A stretch of DNA of 64,000 nt from Ligula intestinalis (GCA_036362985.1 JAYGXS010000010.1:5958871-6022870); one strand, 5' to 3'. Positions 9,726 to 22,114 are shown, counted from the stretch's first letter. Notes: generated from the sequence alone by a model not told the origin. Translations and numbers: made by a program.

Positions 9726-10374
9726 TCCGTAAAGTGATAGCTTTAAAGCGCGCATAGCTCATCATAATAGAAAACGTAGGAGATCGGTCCTCTATGCGCA
9801 GATGGGCGTCTGAACCCTGCAATGTTACGTATTGGTCAGGAACCCCACAATTGGTACTTATGTCTACTGACAATGAGTCTCAACGCACCGGAATAGCGCT
9901 TTTACGCAGCTGCATTTGCGACCAATTGGGTGGTTGCTGTTGGAGTTCAGAACTTGCATACGGTTGGTTGCTTTCCTGAACACTTTAGTTTTTAGGCCAT
10001 CATCGTCTTTGCGGCAAAGGAATGAAACCCTCTGCAGCCTCGGTAGGATACGAAGTTGTTACACAGTCACTAAGGCTGGTGAATTGTTGTAAGGAGTAAT
10101 GTTTTGATCGCTAGCTATCAAGCTGTTTTTTTTTCGTTCAAGTTACGGGAAAAAAGTTCCATTGTACCTTTGTGCTTAACCTCTAGGCCTGTTAACAACC
10201 GTAAAACGGTTAGTAGTATAGACAGCATAATCGTACTAACGAATACAAGAGAGAGAGAGAGACTGGAATGACCACAGTTAGCTTATTATTTATTGTTAGC
10301 CAGCTACGCCCATCGCAGTCGATAAAAACTACCTCTATCAGTGTTAATACACCCACTCGCAACTGATAAGACAA
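9726..10374. other. Unassigned stretch with a short GA run
   Basis: (GA)n at 10248-10261. Nothing else supportable. Confidence 0.35.
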
Positions 10375-10500
10375 AGAGTCGGTGGCTGAAGGGTTAGGGC
10401 TTGTTCGAGTCACATGAGTCAAAAAACTCGGGGCTAGATGTGACTGGCTGATGACAGCTAATAAGCGAGAAGTGGCCATTACATCCTCCCTGACCTTTTT
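10375..10500 (+). repeat. tRNA-headed SINE with hammerhead tail (copy 3)
   Basis: A-box-like GTGGCTGAAGGGTTAGGG at 10382-10399, B-box-like TTGTTCGAGTC at 10401-10411, and the shared tail at 10442-10486. Confidence 0.65.
10442..10486 (+). ncRNA. Hammerhead ribozyme in SINE tail
   Basis: GACUGG then an intact CUGAUGA (10448-10454), a weakened helix II (GCU/AGC), GAAG, UGGCCA and UU. The 3' strand of helix I reads ACAUCC rather than CCAGUC, so helix I is broken. Confidence 0.62.
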
Positions 10501-10509
10501 TCGGCACTA

Positions 10510-11190
10510 TTATTTTGTCAAATTTGAAAAGTCGATTTGGCAAACATATGGTTTTAGCAACTCTCCATCAGGCCAAAACATTTGCAGGGCTAATGAGAAC
10601 TGTACAGTTGGATAGGATTATTAAGTGTATATTGATTAAACTCCATCGTTTACACGTCGTTTGCATGACAAGGTTGGTATGTAGAATTTCTTGTGTTGGA
10701 GGAGAGAAAATCGAGTTAGGTTGTGGGCATTGATCAGAGGTTCGATAAATAGAGTGATAATTGCTGTTACTTGGACGAAGCGAACAACTGTCACTAGGGT
10801 CTGGGGGCGAAGTGCAATCGCAATCTGGCGTCGGAGTCGGCCACAGAAGTGCAAAGGCTGATGTCAGCGTCTTCCGACAGCACGGCACTGGAGTCACTAG
10901 CCGTATAGCCACTGCTTCGGCTGTTGCAAGCATTCACTGGCATAGGCACTTGGAAAATTAGCTGGTGTCCGGTAGAAAACCTGAAAGGTTTCATTAGTAC
11001 CGACTCGGTGATTCGTACCGACAAGATATGCGAGAACAGAACTCGGGATCAATCTAGTTTCACCATTACTTAACCAGGCCGGTATGTGCTCACGTACCCT
11101 CTTTTCCAGGAGTCTCGTTGTTCGACCGATGTATCCTGCCCCACAGGAGAAAGTAAAAGAGTAAATGCACATTAATGTGGCCTTCATCGG
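10510..11190 (-). mobile_element. PLE family B relic: endonuclease plus pLTR
   Basis: Minus-strand frame FTFSCGAGYIGRTTRLLEKR, then REHIPAWLSNGE and VGTNETFQVFYRTPANFPSA (11187-10960). This is the family-B endonuclease with YIGRTTR in place of YVGETGR. Downstream (10760-10510) lies the same non-coding terminal repeat as at 33370-33570 and 34085-34290. A degenerate hammerhead (GGC CUGAUGG ... UUUGCC) is at 10539-10574. Confidence 0.75.
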
Positions 11191-11799
11191 GAGTCAGTCT
11201 TTACCTTTAAATTTTGAGATGCAATGCACTATGGACCTCACATAGCCATCCTCCGTACTTAATTGTGAATTCACTGATATGCTTGCATAACTTCTACTTC
11301 AACATATCCAAAGCCAAACGAGAAATTTGGCTGCGAGCAGCTCCTTGCATGGTATACACATTTTGGCTCGGGCAAGTAAGGAGCCCGAGGTTGTGCGATA
11401 GGCTGTTACAGATAAAAAAGATCGTATCACAAGCCTAGAGTAAAAATTGCTGGGCATCCTTGACATCTCTAATTACAAGCCGAGATCGCGACAATGTACA
11501 AGTCACTTTCAAGTCAAATATTCGCAAGTGACTACCATGCAAAAGAATGAAGCCTAATTAAACTGCGCTTGCAGGAAGACAGTGTTCAGGCGGAAGAGAG
11601 ATGTTATGGTTGTTATGTGATGAAAATGATAAAGAATGATGCCAAAAGTGATCATTTCAGTCGAATGAACGTTCGACTATCGGGCTTCGACGATGTGCTT
11701 CATGACAGGCGGTAGGCATCTGCGGTGGCTTGCGTGTGGATTATGCATAAGAAATAGTGGTATTCCCTTGCGTCAACCCCACTCCCAAACAATCAATAT
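11191..11799. other. Unassigned stretch
   Basis: No supported feature. Confidence 0.35.
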
Positions 11800-13235
11800 T
11801 TTTTAAAATGTGCATTGTGGTAAAGAAGAATTCCACTATAAGTAGAAAGAAGCGGAAAACATATCCCTTTCAGAACTGGAAAATTTAGTGCGAAGTAGCT
11901 TAAATGGAAGTGAAGCCAAGATTAAAAAATCGAAGTTATTTTCAGAAACCAGCAGCAATTTAAACTTTAAAAATATTTTGTTAATCCGTAAAGTTTTTTA
12001 CACAAAATGCAGTTAGAAAAAGTTTGGTCGGAAATTTTGTTTTACCGCACAGCTGTCCTTGCGCATAAACAGTGTCCCATATGTTACCGCGAGTGCAATC
12101 TAAAGAAGGCCTTATTGAATGTAAGTCATGTAGAAATATAGTTTTTTTTCAATTTATACGTTTCGCTTATGCATCATTTAGAAACGGAACAGACAGAGAA
12201 ATAATAAGCATTTCAAAAAAGGCCATATATGACCAGTTGTTTGCATTTGTAAGCTTATAACAGATCGTGGAATTAATTCACTTATGCGGAAAAAATCCAT
12301 TATCAAGAGAAAAGTAAGTCCTTTCATCTCCAGTCAAATTGAGTCACTTATCTTCAGGTAAGTTTTAGAAAATATGAAAAGTCTCCGATTTCCTTGTGAC
12401 ATGATCTTGGAAAAAGTTAATCTACACAAAAATTCGTTAGCCGAATATCTAATCAAAGCACTTTTTGAAGAAACAACCTTTTATGGAAATTTTTTAAATT
12501 AATATTAGGAATAACAATATCAGAATTCCGTTCTGGACATGATTTATTCGCGACAATGAGGTTTACCGTTTTGGGGCATTTCTAAAAAGGAGCAACATGA
12601 CCATCACCATAAGAACTGATATCAAAAAACACTTTTGGTTAAATGCTTTTTTTATATATACCTTATTTTAAAGGCTTTAGTGTCACCGTCGAACAGAAGC
12701 GCGATTTATCAATGAAGACACTGTAAACGAAGAAAATAATGACAGACTTCATTCAACGATATTCAATAAGCAGTTATCCACTAATAGTAACATGCAAACA
12801 ATAGTAACACTAGTAACATAGTAACATGCAAACAATATTTTGGCTAAAGAAACGTCCTTTTTATATCAAGAAATTGGTTCCATTCCGTTTTCGACTTCAT
12901 AAAATATTAAAATTTATTTTTCTAATTTATGGCACCCTTTTACAACTCCGGAACTTGGGGTTTATTGGAAAATATTATTTTTCTTTACAAACACGTAGTA
13001 CTTCTTATAGTTCTTTTAAGTACTTAATATGCCTTATGCTGCTCATTATTATTTCTACGTTTTTGTAAATGTGTTCTCGCTGGTATGCGAGAAATATTCA
13101 AGCTTATAAAAACTTAGGCAAGTTTCTTGCAGCACTCGCCATACTGTATATACATTTTAATAACTGTAGACTTGGTATTTATTATAATTTTATTATTTCA
13201 AAAATATAAAAATATTTGTAAGTATTATTTTATTG
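11800..13235 (+). repeat. Long A+T-rich dispersed repeat (copy 1)
   Basis: Very A+T-rich. Ordered blocks (GAACTGGAA...GAAGCCAAGAT, AATAATAAGCATTTCAAA, CTTATGCGGAAAAAATCCAT, CCTTTCATCTCCAGTCAAAT, then an ATCAATGAAGAC block) recur at 61830-62980 in the same order and spacing, and more loosely at 26150-27400 and 49330-50500. No conserved protein frame. Confidence 0.65.
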
Positions 13236-13244
13236 TTTTTTTTT

Positions 13245-13715
13245 TCACTGAATTTTCTCACATTGACACCCGTTAGGATCCAGACACCGCTGACAACGGG
13301 AATCACTCACACCAAGAAGCCATTCCCCTGGTATTTGGGCGCATTCACGTTCAATGGCTTCTCTTAGTTAAGGGACTTTTGCAGGTTTCGTAGGTATCCC
13401 CATAAGAAAAAAGTCTAGTGGTGTGAGGTCTGGTGTGAGGGGGGATATTCAACAAAACTTCTTCATCCAATTCACCTGTTTGGTAAGATTCAATCTCCAA
13501 TTAATCCTTTTGATGATAAACGGCACCAAACCGTGATTCCCGGTGAATTGAAATGACGGTGGACAATAACATGTGGATTCTCAGGTCTCCAATAGGTAAA
13601 GTTTTAGCGGTTGATGAAACCGCTTAGTTTGAATGTGGCCACGCCAGTCCACACAATTGTTTGAAATAATAATACTAAACACCAAGTTTACACTGATTTA
13701 AAAAATGTGCATGCA
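13245..13715 (-). pseudogene. DDE transposase relic of the Tc1/mariner superfamily
   Basis: In minus-strand frames, with frameshifts and stops between: [23 protein letters not shown] and ITVWC (13640-13530), then SPLTPDLTPLDFFLMG (13460-13410), then LREAIERECAQIPGEWLL and the terminal SRCQRCLDPNGCQCE up to a stop near 13245. The order of motifs (F.LSG.VNR.N...NPH, V.VWC, SPDLTPLDFFLWG) is that of a mariner-superfamily transposase common in animals. The N-terminal DNA-binding part and most of the middle are missing. Terminal inverted repeats were not found. Confidence 0.72.
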
Positions 13716-14095
13716 GTCCTCAGTCCTCGGTCGATACAGCAAAGAGCTCCACAGGCGACATCCCCTCGGACAATTGCAACACATCAATAGCAAATTAATT
13801 GAATGCGTTTTACATCCATATTAAAGCAGCTGCCATCATCATTGCTCCCACAGCACAATACGCAGACTTTCGGACACAACTGGACGCAGTCGGCGCCACT
13901 GCGACTGAGGCAGCAACGTCGGGTTCTGTGCACAATAAAACCGTCAGTCTGCTGACCTCTTGTCTTTATCCTTCAACCTCAGATTCGATCTGCTGATTAT
14001 AGTGATCCGAGTACAACTATTGCATAGATTCGACGCCATATTTGGTAAATTAGTCACCCGTGTCTCAACCTCGTGACCTATTGATTAAAAATCAA
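13716..14095. other. Unassigned stretch
   Basis: No supported feature. Confidence 0.3.
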
Positions 14096-14600
14096 GCAAA
14101 ATTAGCTTATTTAGTCCCCCTCATTAATTTCTACTTCCAGCAGGTTGTCCTTTGAAAACGGTGTTGATAAAGTTTTGGGAGTATTAGCAGTAAAATATAC
14201 TTTAATAACCGCTATATGCATTAATATTTTATTTTATTTGGAAGTGTTATTGATTTATATCGGTACAATTTCCTAGTCTGTAGTATCGTTTAACGTATTG
14301 CGGAAAACCCGATTATCAAACTGCAGGCTTCATAAAATTCCCAAAAAATAGAAATGGTGGTTAGGAGGTCGCCTACTTCAACGTACCTGGGGCTCAACAC
14401 ACCGTTCTGGAGTTAGATGAGTATAGCCCGTGGCGCGAAGCACCGCGCACACCTTGAAATTACATGCGGAACAACTTACTCCAAGCGGCCGTGGAAAACA
14501 AGTTCGACTATATTATTTCACTTTACACTTTCTTCCAAAAAATTTCTTCCCAACCTACCCTATTTCCTCTCCTCCTGAAAACCTATATGGGCGTGACTAC
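14096..14600 (-). mobile_element. MITE of the ~570-bp family, right end damaged (copy 3)
   Basis: Left terminus GCAAAATTAGCTTATTTAGT, then the same ordered interior as 8445-9020 (GTCTGTAGTATCGTTTAAC, ACCCGATTATCAAACTGCAG, GGTTAGGAGGTCGCCTACTT). The right terminus is not preserved. Confidence 0.7.
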
Positions 14601-14735
14601 ATTGGCCACATTTGCCAAAAACTTAATGCTCTAACCGATGAGCCGCCGACATGCTGTCCTTTCGGTCGTAATAAGCTATATTTGTAGATGTCTGTCATTC
14701 AGCGCAACTGCACGTGACTCATCTTACCTTCGCTC

Positions 14736-14912
14736 TACCAGGCCCTTCTCACACGCGTAATTATCCACTCCGCGCGAGCTATCGGCCCTTCTCACACTAT
14801 CGATCAACTCGCTGCTTGATAAACGCACAAGCTCCAAGTCAATCAGTACTTCCACTCCATTTTTATTGGCTGCAGCCGGCAGAGTATTCATCGCGCAGGC
14901 AAAGCGACGCAA
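14736..14912 (-). repeat. Dispersed repeat, inverted partner of 7785-7960
   Basis: Reverse complement of 7785-7960 over about 175 bp with scattered changes. Confidence 0.6.
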
Positions 14913-14919
14913 CAACACA

Positions 14920-15285
14920 CAACTTCATACAGACATTTCGCATGCTGTGGGGTCAGGATTGCTGCCTAACATCCGATGATTTCTTTGAGCGGGCCACCAC
15001 CACTAGCTTGTGCGGACATCCTCTAAAACTATGTGTGACTGGGGCAAGATTGGACACACTAAAATTGTTCTTCTCTAAGAGGGTGATTCAGGCATATAAT
15101 GCTTTGCCCGCGGACATCGTCCTACCGCCATCTGTGGACACGTTTAAGATGAAGTTGGGCCAGTATAGCAGATACGTCCTCTTAATTGAAGCTAAGCAAG
15201 CTATGGCGATGATATTTATAAACACATACTACTCTCTACATTTCAGTTATATATTTATTTAGAATAAATAAACACTGCACTTCCC
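14920..15285 (+). pseudogene. CR1-like LINE, extreme 3' end
   Basis: Plus-strand frame ends CGHPLKLCVTGARLDTLKLF, FSKRVIQAYNALPADIVLPP and VDTFKMKLGQYSRYVL. This is the C-terminal R.FFS.RV...WN.LP..VV...S...FK..LD pattern of CR1/Jockey-type LINE proteins. AATAAATAAA follows about 60 bp after the stop. The rest of the element is absent (5' truncation). Confidence 0.75.
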
Positions 15286-16899
15286 TTTATACAAATTGTA
15301 TCAATCACCACCACCGAAACTCTTGATCCTAGGCTACGCGACCATGTAAAGTCCTTCCCAATGGCTGCCCATGACGGATTGCTGAGGATCGTGGTGGGCC
15401 CCCGTGTTTCGTCATGTGACAGACCCGGTAACCAGCGAAAGCATATGATGGGTGCATCTCCGACACTCGGTGATGTTCTCGTGACCTCTGTAATCTTCTC
15501 CTCGTGTGATCCTTAAGATATTGATAAGGACCACAACGGGCTCTTCCTGACATGCTTCAAACAATTTCAACAGTAGGTCATCAGATTTGCAAATAATTTA
15601 TCCCACCCTCCCCCACGGACGGCAGTTTTTCTCCTTAAAATCCCGAAAATGACATTTAAAACTATAGAATTCTGAACAAGGCCTAAAGAGTTTTGTTAAC
15701 TGTCTGCCCTTGTTACGCAGTTCCATTACGGGCAACGCCACACGTTCTGCATCATAGCTACTCTGTACCAAGAGGGAGTTCAAAGATATTTACCTAAACT
15801 TCCCTAATAAACCTGACGTGATCTTAAAAAACTGGCATGTACATATAGCTGGCAGCTGGTTTGACACACGGCCTTTGCACAGTTCATGTTCTTGTAGTAA
15901 AGCTGTTTTTACCAACTTTGTCTTACCTGACTTGTGCTTTTGGGAACATTCTCTTGTCGACACTACTACTTACTACAGTGCTCAGGCAAAACGTAACTAA
16001 ACCTACTCGTGACGCTTTGCCTTGAGCCTCCTTCTCGCCGTATGATAGTTTATGTGGAAGACGGGCTTGTAGACCACGACTATACCAACCCTTAACACAT
16101 ACGATTGTCCTTCTTGCGGGGGTTGTGGGCTCATGAAACCTGGTGTCATTCCGTCCGCCATTGCAACATCCTCAGCCATTCGCTTCTAGACTAATCTCCC
16201 ACTTTCTTCGCCTACCTACTTATGTTTATCTTTAAAACTTACTACTGAAAGAGTATTTCCACTAGAGGCTACGATTATCTTTGAATAAAGCGACCATCAT
16301 GACCACCATCAGCGCCATATGATTGGTGCCACGTGCTGGCCTTCGCATTTTCCAATCGACGAAAAAGGCATAAGTATATATAGCATATTAAAGTAAAGAG
16401 TACAACAAGGTATAATTACCAAAATAGGTCTGGAGTCGTACAAAGAAAGGGGCTATTGTTAGCAAGAAAAACAATACCAATCTACTGTGAAGGCGCTTTC
16501 ACAAATTGTGACAGTTTTGTTTTATATATACGAGGACATGCCCGGTCAGTTAATCTACGGGGGGGAGGTCTAGTAAGGAAACTGGACAGGGAATCCGGTC
16601 GAAGATGGGTGGTGCTAGAAGGCAGACACTACATAAGGGTTTGGAAAGGACGCGCGCATATAGGGGGCGAACCTAGAAGTCGTTGAAGAGCTGTTTGTCG
16701 CTTTCTATGGGTTTGACTAGTAGGCGGCATTATTGCTTCTGTTGAGTTTGCGGTGGAATCAGCTCATAGACGGGCTCCCGTATTTCTGCTGCTTGAGGAG
16801 TACTCCCTTTTCAGCCCAGTCAACGAATGGTCCTGGAATCTACACAACAGAAAACATAAATGTGAAGAACAGAGCAGAGCTTGAAGATTTCAAGACGAA
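15286..16899. other. Unassigned stretch
   Basis: Scattered short frames only. No conserved motif, RNA or repeat recognised. Confidence 0.3.
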
Positions 16900-17480
16900 A
16901 TAGAAGACATGAGCTCTGGAACGGCCATTTTATTTTTTCGTGCCTTCGGCCCCACACGAGAAGACATCATCAGAGAAAATGAGAAAGCAGCAAACGTTGG
17001 CAACGCGTAACTGAGGGTGGTAAAGAAGTGACACTTGTGATTGTTTCATGCCCACGCAACGTCCACGCTCAAGCCATCTTATCGCGTCTCCCCTGCGCGC
17101 GTCCCTGGAGTTACGACGTGTGACCTTGATGTGGCGGCCTGCGTGCTTGGACGGGAACTAAGCCGTGGTTTCTAGTCGCGAGTACGGATAGAAAAATAAC
17201 AGGGCGGTATATCCACATGCCTATTGATGCAGTTGGAGTCTGATATCCAGGCCTTTAGTAGGTCTCTCCCCGTCTTATTAGCGGCGTGTGCCATTATCCG
17301 TGTGCCCAAGAAGTAAAATTTGTGGCCTTCTTCCAGATTTTGGGTAGCGATCCGGAACAGAGGGTCGCCTCTCTGCACTGCCCATTTGTGCTCCATTATT
17401 CGCGAGCTAAGTCGTTGCCACTCCCCTCTCATCTGCATTTACGCGTAGCCAACGTTTTCGGCTTTCTCATTTTCTCTGAG
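16900..17480 (-). mobile_element. PLE relic (endonuclease C-terminal part and tail)
   Basis: Minus-strand frame RIMEHKWAVQRGDPLFRIA, EEGHKFYFLGTRIMAHAANK and LLKAWISDSNCINRHVDIPP (17400-17190), matching the EH..A..R.D and N.H.DLP..Y features of PLE endonucleases. A hammerhead-like tail with CTCTGATGATG and a CGTG/CACG stem lies at 16935-16985. The GAAAC-GUC segment is lost there. Confidence 0.65.
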
Positions 17481-19049
17481 GATAGCTTCTCGTGTAAAGT
17501 CGAAAGCTCAGAAGAATAAAATTGCCGTTGCAGAGATCGCGTCCTTATCCTCTTAGCAACAAGAACCTGAGGCGCGCATACGTGCTTCTATTCAAGAGGT
17601 AACAGTAATGTGCGCGCTCATGCCATAGATTAAGATGAGGTCCGATGATGCCCTCGGCTAAATCGATCATCCGTCGCATGCGGTACAACTGTTCCCGGGC
17701 TAGTGGATGGGAACGCGAGCTCGTGACACATCCTTGCCAGCGTAGATGCCTCAGCTAAGGCTGCTGCTGTCGACGGAACGCTTGCTTGTTGACGGCCCAC
17801 TAAGCAGTCAGTTCAGTCCTCCGACTAAACATCCATTTTGCGGGGTGAGATAAAATTTAACCACAACTGTTATGCGTGACTGAAAGGAGATTTCAAAGCA
17901 TTCAATGTGCCTGCGCTCTTAATGTACCGATTCTTCCAGATGGGAGAGAGAACGATAGTTTTTGACATAATACGAATTCAGTCTTTATTTTCATTTATGA
18001 ACCACAGGTTGCACGTGGGAGTTATAAGGACATGCTGAAAGCTGAGCCAGTGTCTTTTTAAACGTTCTCACCTATATGTAACTCCCTCTGGATACAGGCA
18101 TCTCAGACGTCACCAGTTCAAATGGAGAAATGATGCCATGGAACTTATGTCCTTTTCTTGCAAGGATTTTTAAAGTTTTGTTTAGTCTTCCCCCTCCTCT
18201 CCTCTTCCGAATTATTGCTTGAATATCCTCTCGAGATTAGTCCAGCCCAGACCTTATTCACCGATCTAATGTGCGCCGTTGAATGTTCATTAATCGCGGC
18301 ATTAGCAAGTTTGTGCTTAATGTGGATTTTACTGCGAAGTATCAAAACAAATGCGAAAGTGATTTCCGCTTGAGAAGAAAGAGACCTGATTTCTGGGAGA
18401 AGAAAGTAATCTGCCTCTTATTTCATATCAGACCCGATCTCATAACCGGGGATGGCACCCTTGATTGTAGTGCTTTCGCTGATTAGTTTGAATGCAACTT
18501 CGAAAGCTTAGAAGATTACTGTGTCGCAACTAGTCGTGTCGACAAACAGAAGGTTCCCCCAAATCACATGTCAAGGAAGACGGTGTTGGTGGAAAAAAGT
18601 TTTCTGCCAGAAAATGGACAGTTAAGAGGCTCTGTAGTGCGCCAACCGTTAATACGTCTGCTCTGCAGCTGTGTCGGCCAAGTTGTGTGCTTCCTGCAGT
18701 TAGGCCTTGCCTGCCGGGCCGTTGAAGAGTAATCAATCGTTTGCCGCAAATCAGACGAGGCAGAATTATCGGTTACCTATGAGTGTGCGCGCGTATGAAG
18801 CGGCGAGCTGGTCGATAACACGCGGGGTAGCTGACTAAGCACGAGTGTAAGTCCTGACAGGACGAAAGCAGAGTCAGTGCGGCAAGTTCCCACACCTGTT
18901 CCTATTCCAGTGATCGCGTCTAGTTCTTCTATGGATATTCAGAGTATTTCTTATCCCTTTCCTCTTGCCAGAGGCGCTTTTACGAGTAAAACTTTGTCTG
19001 CACTCAAAATAACTTCATTTTAAACTCTTAGGTTTTGTCTTCCAGACCC
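17481..19049. other. Largely unassigned stretch
   Basis: 18530-18650 is a diverged copy of the repeat block at 7650-7770. Otherwise no supported feature. Confidence 0.35.
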
Positions 19050-19860
19050 GCTGCCAGCAACAGAGCAATCAGCCGGGGTCTACAGCACACCATGCAAAAA
19101 TATCGATGCAAGGTATGTTGGTGAAACGGGCAAATGCCTGGGCACAACATTGCACAAACATATACTTGCAATCAATCGCAAGGCGAAGCTGCCTTCGTCC
19201 TAAGGCCACGTGGAACAGCTTAACCACGAATTTGCCTTTGAGAAAGCGAGGGTGATCGACAAGGCCAATAAGTAGATGGCCAGGCTAGTGCTGGAAAGTT
19301 GGCCCTCTACTGGTAGAATCAACAGAGTTATAGACTTGAACCTTGCCTAACAGGCGCCTTGCACAAGGTTCGGATCAAGTCAGCTAGACCCAGTAAGGCC
19401 ATCGAGCACGCGGAATCGAGAGTCTACGCTCACGGAAAATAGAGGTAGCGGTCTGAGGTCATGTGGTGAACATCAATCATTGTTTCATCGTCGCACCCGT
19501 GAAGCAAACAACAAATAAAGTGAACAGCAACACGTGATCAGTCTGCCAGTTGACGTGGGGGAGGCCAGCAAGTATATTGACTGGCCTACAACTACACTGA
19601 CGGCAGAGGGGACGGAGCTCACGTAAACCCGCCTGCAGCTAACTTTCGGGAGACAAAAAGTAGTCACCAATGAACGGGCAGGTCAAAGTTCACGCGTTCA
19701 GCATGAATATAATACAAGGCAGACGGCAAGGCTGGCTAACTCAAGGCCACCAGACGCAGCAACAACAAGAATCTGACGATGGTTAACGAACCCGTCCCCT
19801 CTTCTTCCCCCTTTACTTTTGAAGATGATGAACGCAATAACAAACTACTTATCGCTTTCT
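19050..19860 (+). mobile_element. PLE relic with endonuclease fragment and tail
   Basis: Plus-strand frame RYVGETGKCLGTTLHKHILA (19105-19165), then LNHEFAFEKARVIDKANK and LESWPSTGRINRVIDLNLA, interrupted by stops. The 3' end shares CCCTTTACTTTTGAAGATGA with the PLE tail at 47660-47700. A degenerate hammerhead (CUGACGA at 19773-19779, GAACCC-GUC) precedes it. Confidence 0.62.
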
Positions 19861-20689
19861 ATCACTCCATTGCACTCCCCACACGGAAATCTCTAGCTTG
19901 CTGCGGTTACCTTAAGTTTTATCAGCTTAAGTAAAGTTAAGTTTTATTAAACGCTTTGCTTACGCTAGACTTACTTAATTACAGTTTAGCTTTAACTACA
20001 ATTTCCTTCACTTTAAAGTACTCATCCGCCACACCCGTACTGCTACTACTGATGACGCAGCAGATACCAGAAGTCTATAAATTCAAAAATCCGAAAATAT
20101 TACAAATGTGATTATTTAATGCGCGGTCTCAAGAGAGCTTTTTATTGAAAGAAACAAACGAGCGAGTTCCGAGAGGGAGAAAATGCGATTAATAGAACAG
20201 GAGGGTTGTTGGCCTGACCTATCGGATTCTCGCTCGCTCGCTCCCATCTCATCAGATCTATTGTCCCCGATGATTGGTTCGAGCGAGAGTTGCGAAACGT
20301 CAGACCAATAGCCTTACCGATTGCACCTTCCCCTCTTAGAGTTTTTTAAGCTTAACATTAAATATTTTGCCACGCTTCCTTTACCCGACAGAGCTTTTCT
20401 ACTTCCGTCTGCAAGAACTTGCGTGCAGGAGTTAATTAAAAATCTTCCATATTTTAGAGTGACCCACCGTCCATTAGTGACTGCAGACACCTCTGGCTAA
20501 GACGTCTTTTTATCCATCCCACCTAGTTCTTACGCTTTTGGGTAATACTTTATAAGAATGTTAGAGCAGCTATGAGCACCCAAAGAGAGCGTAGGTGACG
20601 AGCGTTACTATCGGCATTTTCCACGCTCTCTCACCCTCTCGCCTTCCCCTATTGCTAGGTAGCTAGCTGCCTATTTACAACACCGACCC
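19861..20689. other. Unassigned stretch
   Basis: No supported feature. A short direct repetition of CTCG near 20231-20241. Confidence 0.3.
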
Positions 20690-20940
20690 CCTCCCCTATT
20701 CTCATGACTAATTTGCCTATAAGTATGAGCATAATTACCTGCAATCTACCATTTACCTTATAAATGTAGTTGGCCCGATAAGAATTTATTGAAAGTACAG
20801 TAGATTCCCTATCATATGACATGTCACCCGGAATTCTGAAATGCGTTTTCGATTCAATCATAATAATTACGTATGGTTTTAAAAATGACGATCGTACAGC
20901 CTGATCGCAATATATTTGGGTCACGTCAGGATGCCGGCTT
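20690..20940 (+). mobile_element. Solo PLE family B pLTR
   Basis: Homologous to the region downstream of the endonuclease at 46070-46290 (TTTACCTTATAAATGTAGTT, then the hammerhead-like block). The hammerhead at 20772-20807 is damaged: GGC CCGAUAA GAAUUUAUU GAAA. Confidence 0.5.
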
Positions 20941-20984
20941 TTAATGAGCTGCTTTCTGACCGCTAATTAAAAGCATGTACGATA

Positions 20985-21690
20985 AAATGTGGCTACTTAA
21001 GTAGTATGCCCTTTGTTATTTATTTTGACTGCCTTTATAGATTCAAATATATATTTTGGAAAAGATGCAGGAAAAAATATTTCTTTTACACTCGTTTGGT
21101 AGCAAATTACGCATTCTTTAAATTTTGCACTTGAAGAAAAGGTATCTTTTGCTTTTAAAAAAGTTCTAATTATGAGCGCTTTTACAATTTTTGGGTTTTC
21201 ATTCATAGAAAATCGTATCTGTCAATTTGCTAATGCTGCCTTTACTGTATAAAGCATGTTCCATATCTATTGCAAAAGTTTATGAGAACTATGGGAGATC
21301 TTCCCTGAGCTGTTGGTGAAAACGTACTTTTAATTAAACAGGATGTACACAGTGTGCTATTTGCAAATCTTGACTTCCAGTGTAGCAGTCAGTAGTTTTC
21401 GAAATTACTCGGCAATCTAGAAACATTTTTAAAACCGTAAGATACCTTTTTCTTAAGTATAAAATTTGAAGAAGGCGTTATTTGCTACCAAAGGAGTACA
21501 AGATATAATTTTTTTATGCATGTTTTCCAAAAAATATTTTGAATCTATGAAGGCAGTCAAAATAAATGACAAAAAGGCATACTATTTTAGAAGTAATCTT
21601 TTATAGTGCAAACATTTTCTTGGCGGTCAAAAAGAAGCTCTTGAGGTGTCCAAAAAATATTAAAATGAGGCTATGCGATCGTCCCTATTA
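20985..21690. mobile_element. Foldback element (copy 2, shortened arms)
   Basis: Arms at about 20985-21165 and 21440-21640 are inverted to each other (CTTAAGTAGTATGCCCTTTG; GACTGCCTTTATAGATTCAA; GGTAGCAAATTACGCATTC). The spacer includes TATAAAGCATGTTCCATATC, also present in other copies. Confidence 0.72.
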
Positions 21691-21719
21691 CAACCATCCG
21701 CTAGTAATATGTTCTAATC

Positions 21720-22110
21720 AAAACTCAGTTCAGAATTTCCGGTGACACTTCATAGGATGAGAAATCTACTGCATACGTATGCTCGCCAACAACTCTTCTG
21801 AATTCTCTGATGGGAATTTTTGAAACTTTAAAATTGATAAACTCATGATGAAAGGCAGGCATTTTAGTATTATGTATTATCAGCAACTTCAGTGGAAGAG
21901 GTCCTGCAAATAATATTTTTACGTGTGCATCTTGTAAAACCTGGGGTGTATGTTTTTTTTCAGTAAAGTCTTTGTTTCGGAACATCTTTCCTTTGTAATC
22001 TGCATCAAATAAGCACATTTTGCCTTCAAAAATTTTTTGAACAAGATTTTTGGGGGCGACGGATTCGCTGCGATCCCTGACCAGCCCTGACAAATGCAAA
22101 TGTATATATA
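21720..22110 (+). mobile_element. PLE family B pLTR fragment
   Basis: Begins with the 3' half of the family-B hammerhead (21753-21787: AUGAGAAAUCUACU, GCAUACGUAUGC, UC, GCC). The GAAA strand is deleted. Continues into the shared CTCTGATGGGAATTTTTGAA block. A 169-codon minus-strand frame spans it; I regard that as antisense to non-coding repeat. Confidence 0.55.
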
Positions 22111-22114
22111 TATA

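Noticed and set aside
14430..14687. 85-codon plus-strand frame
   Set aside because: Falls within the MITE copy at 14096-14600. Homologous copies (8751-8994, 43050-43200) have different frames and stops.
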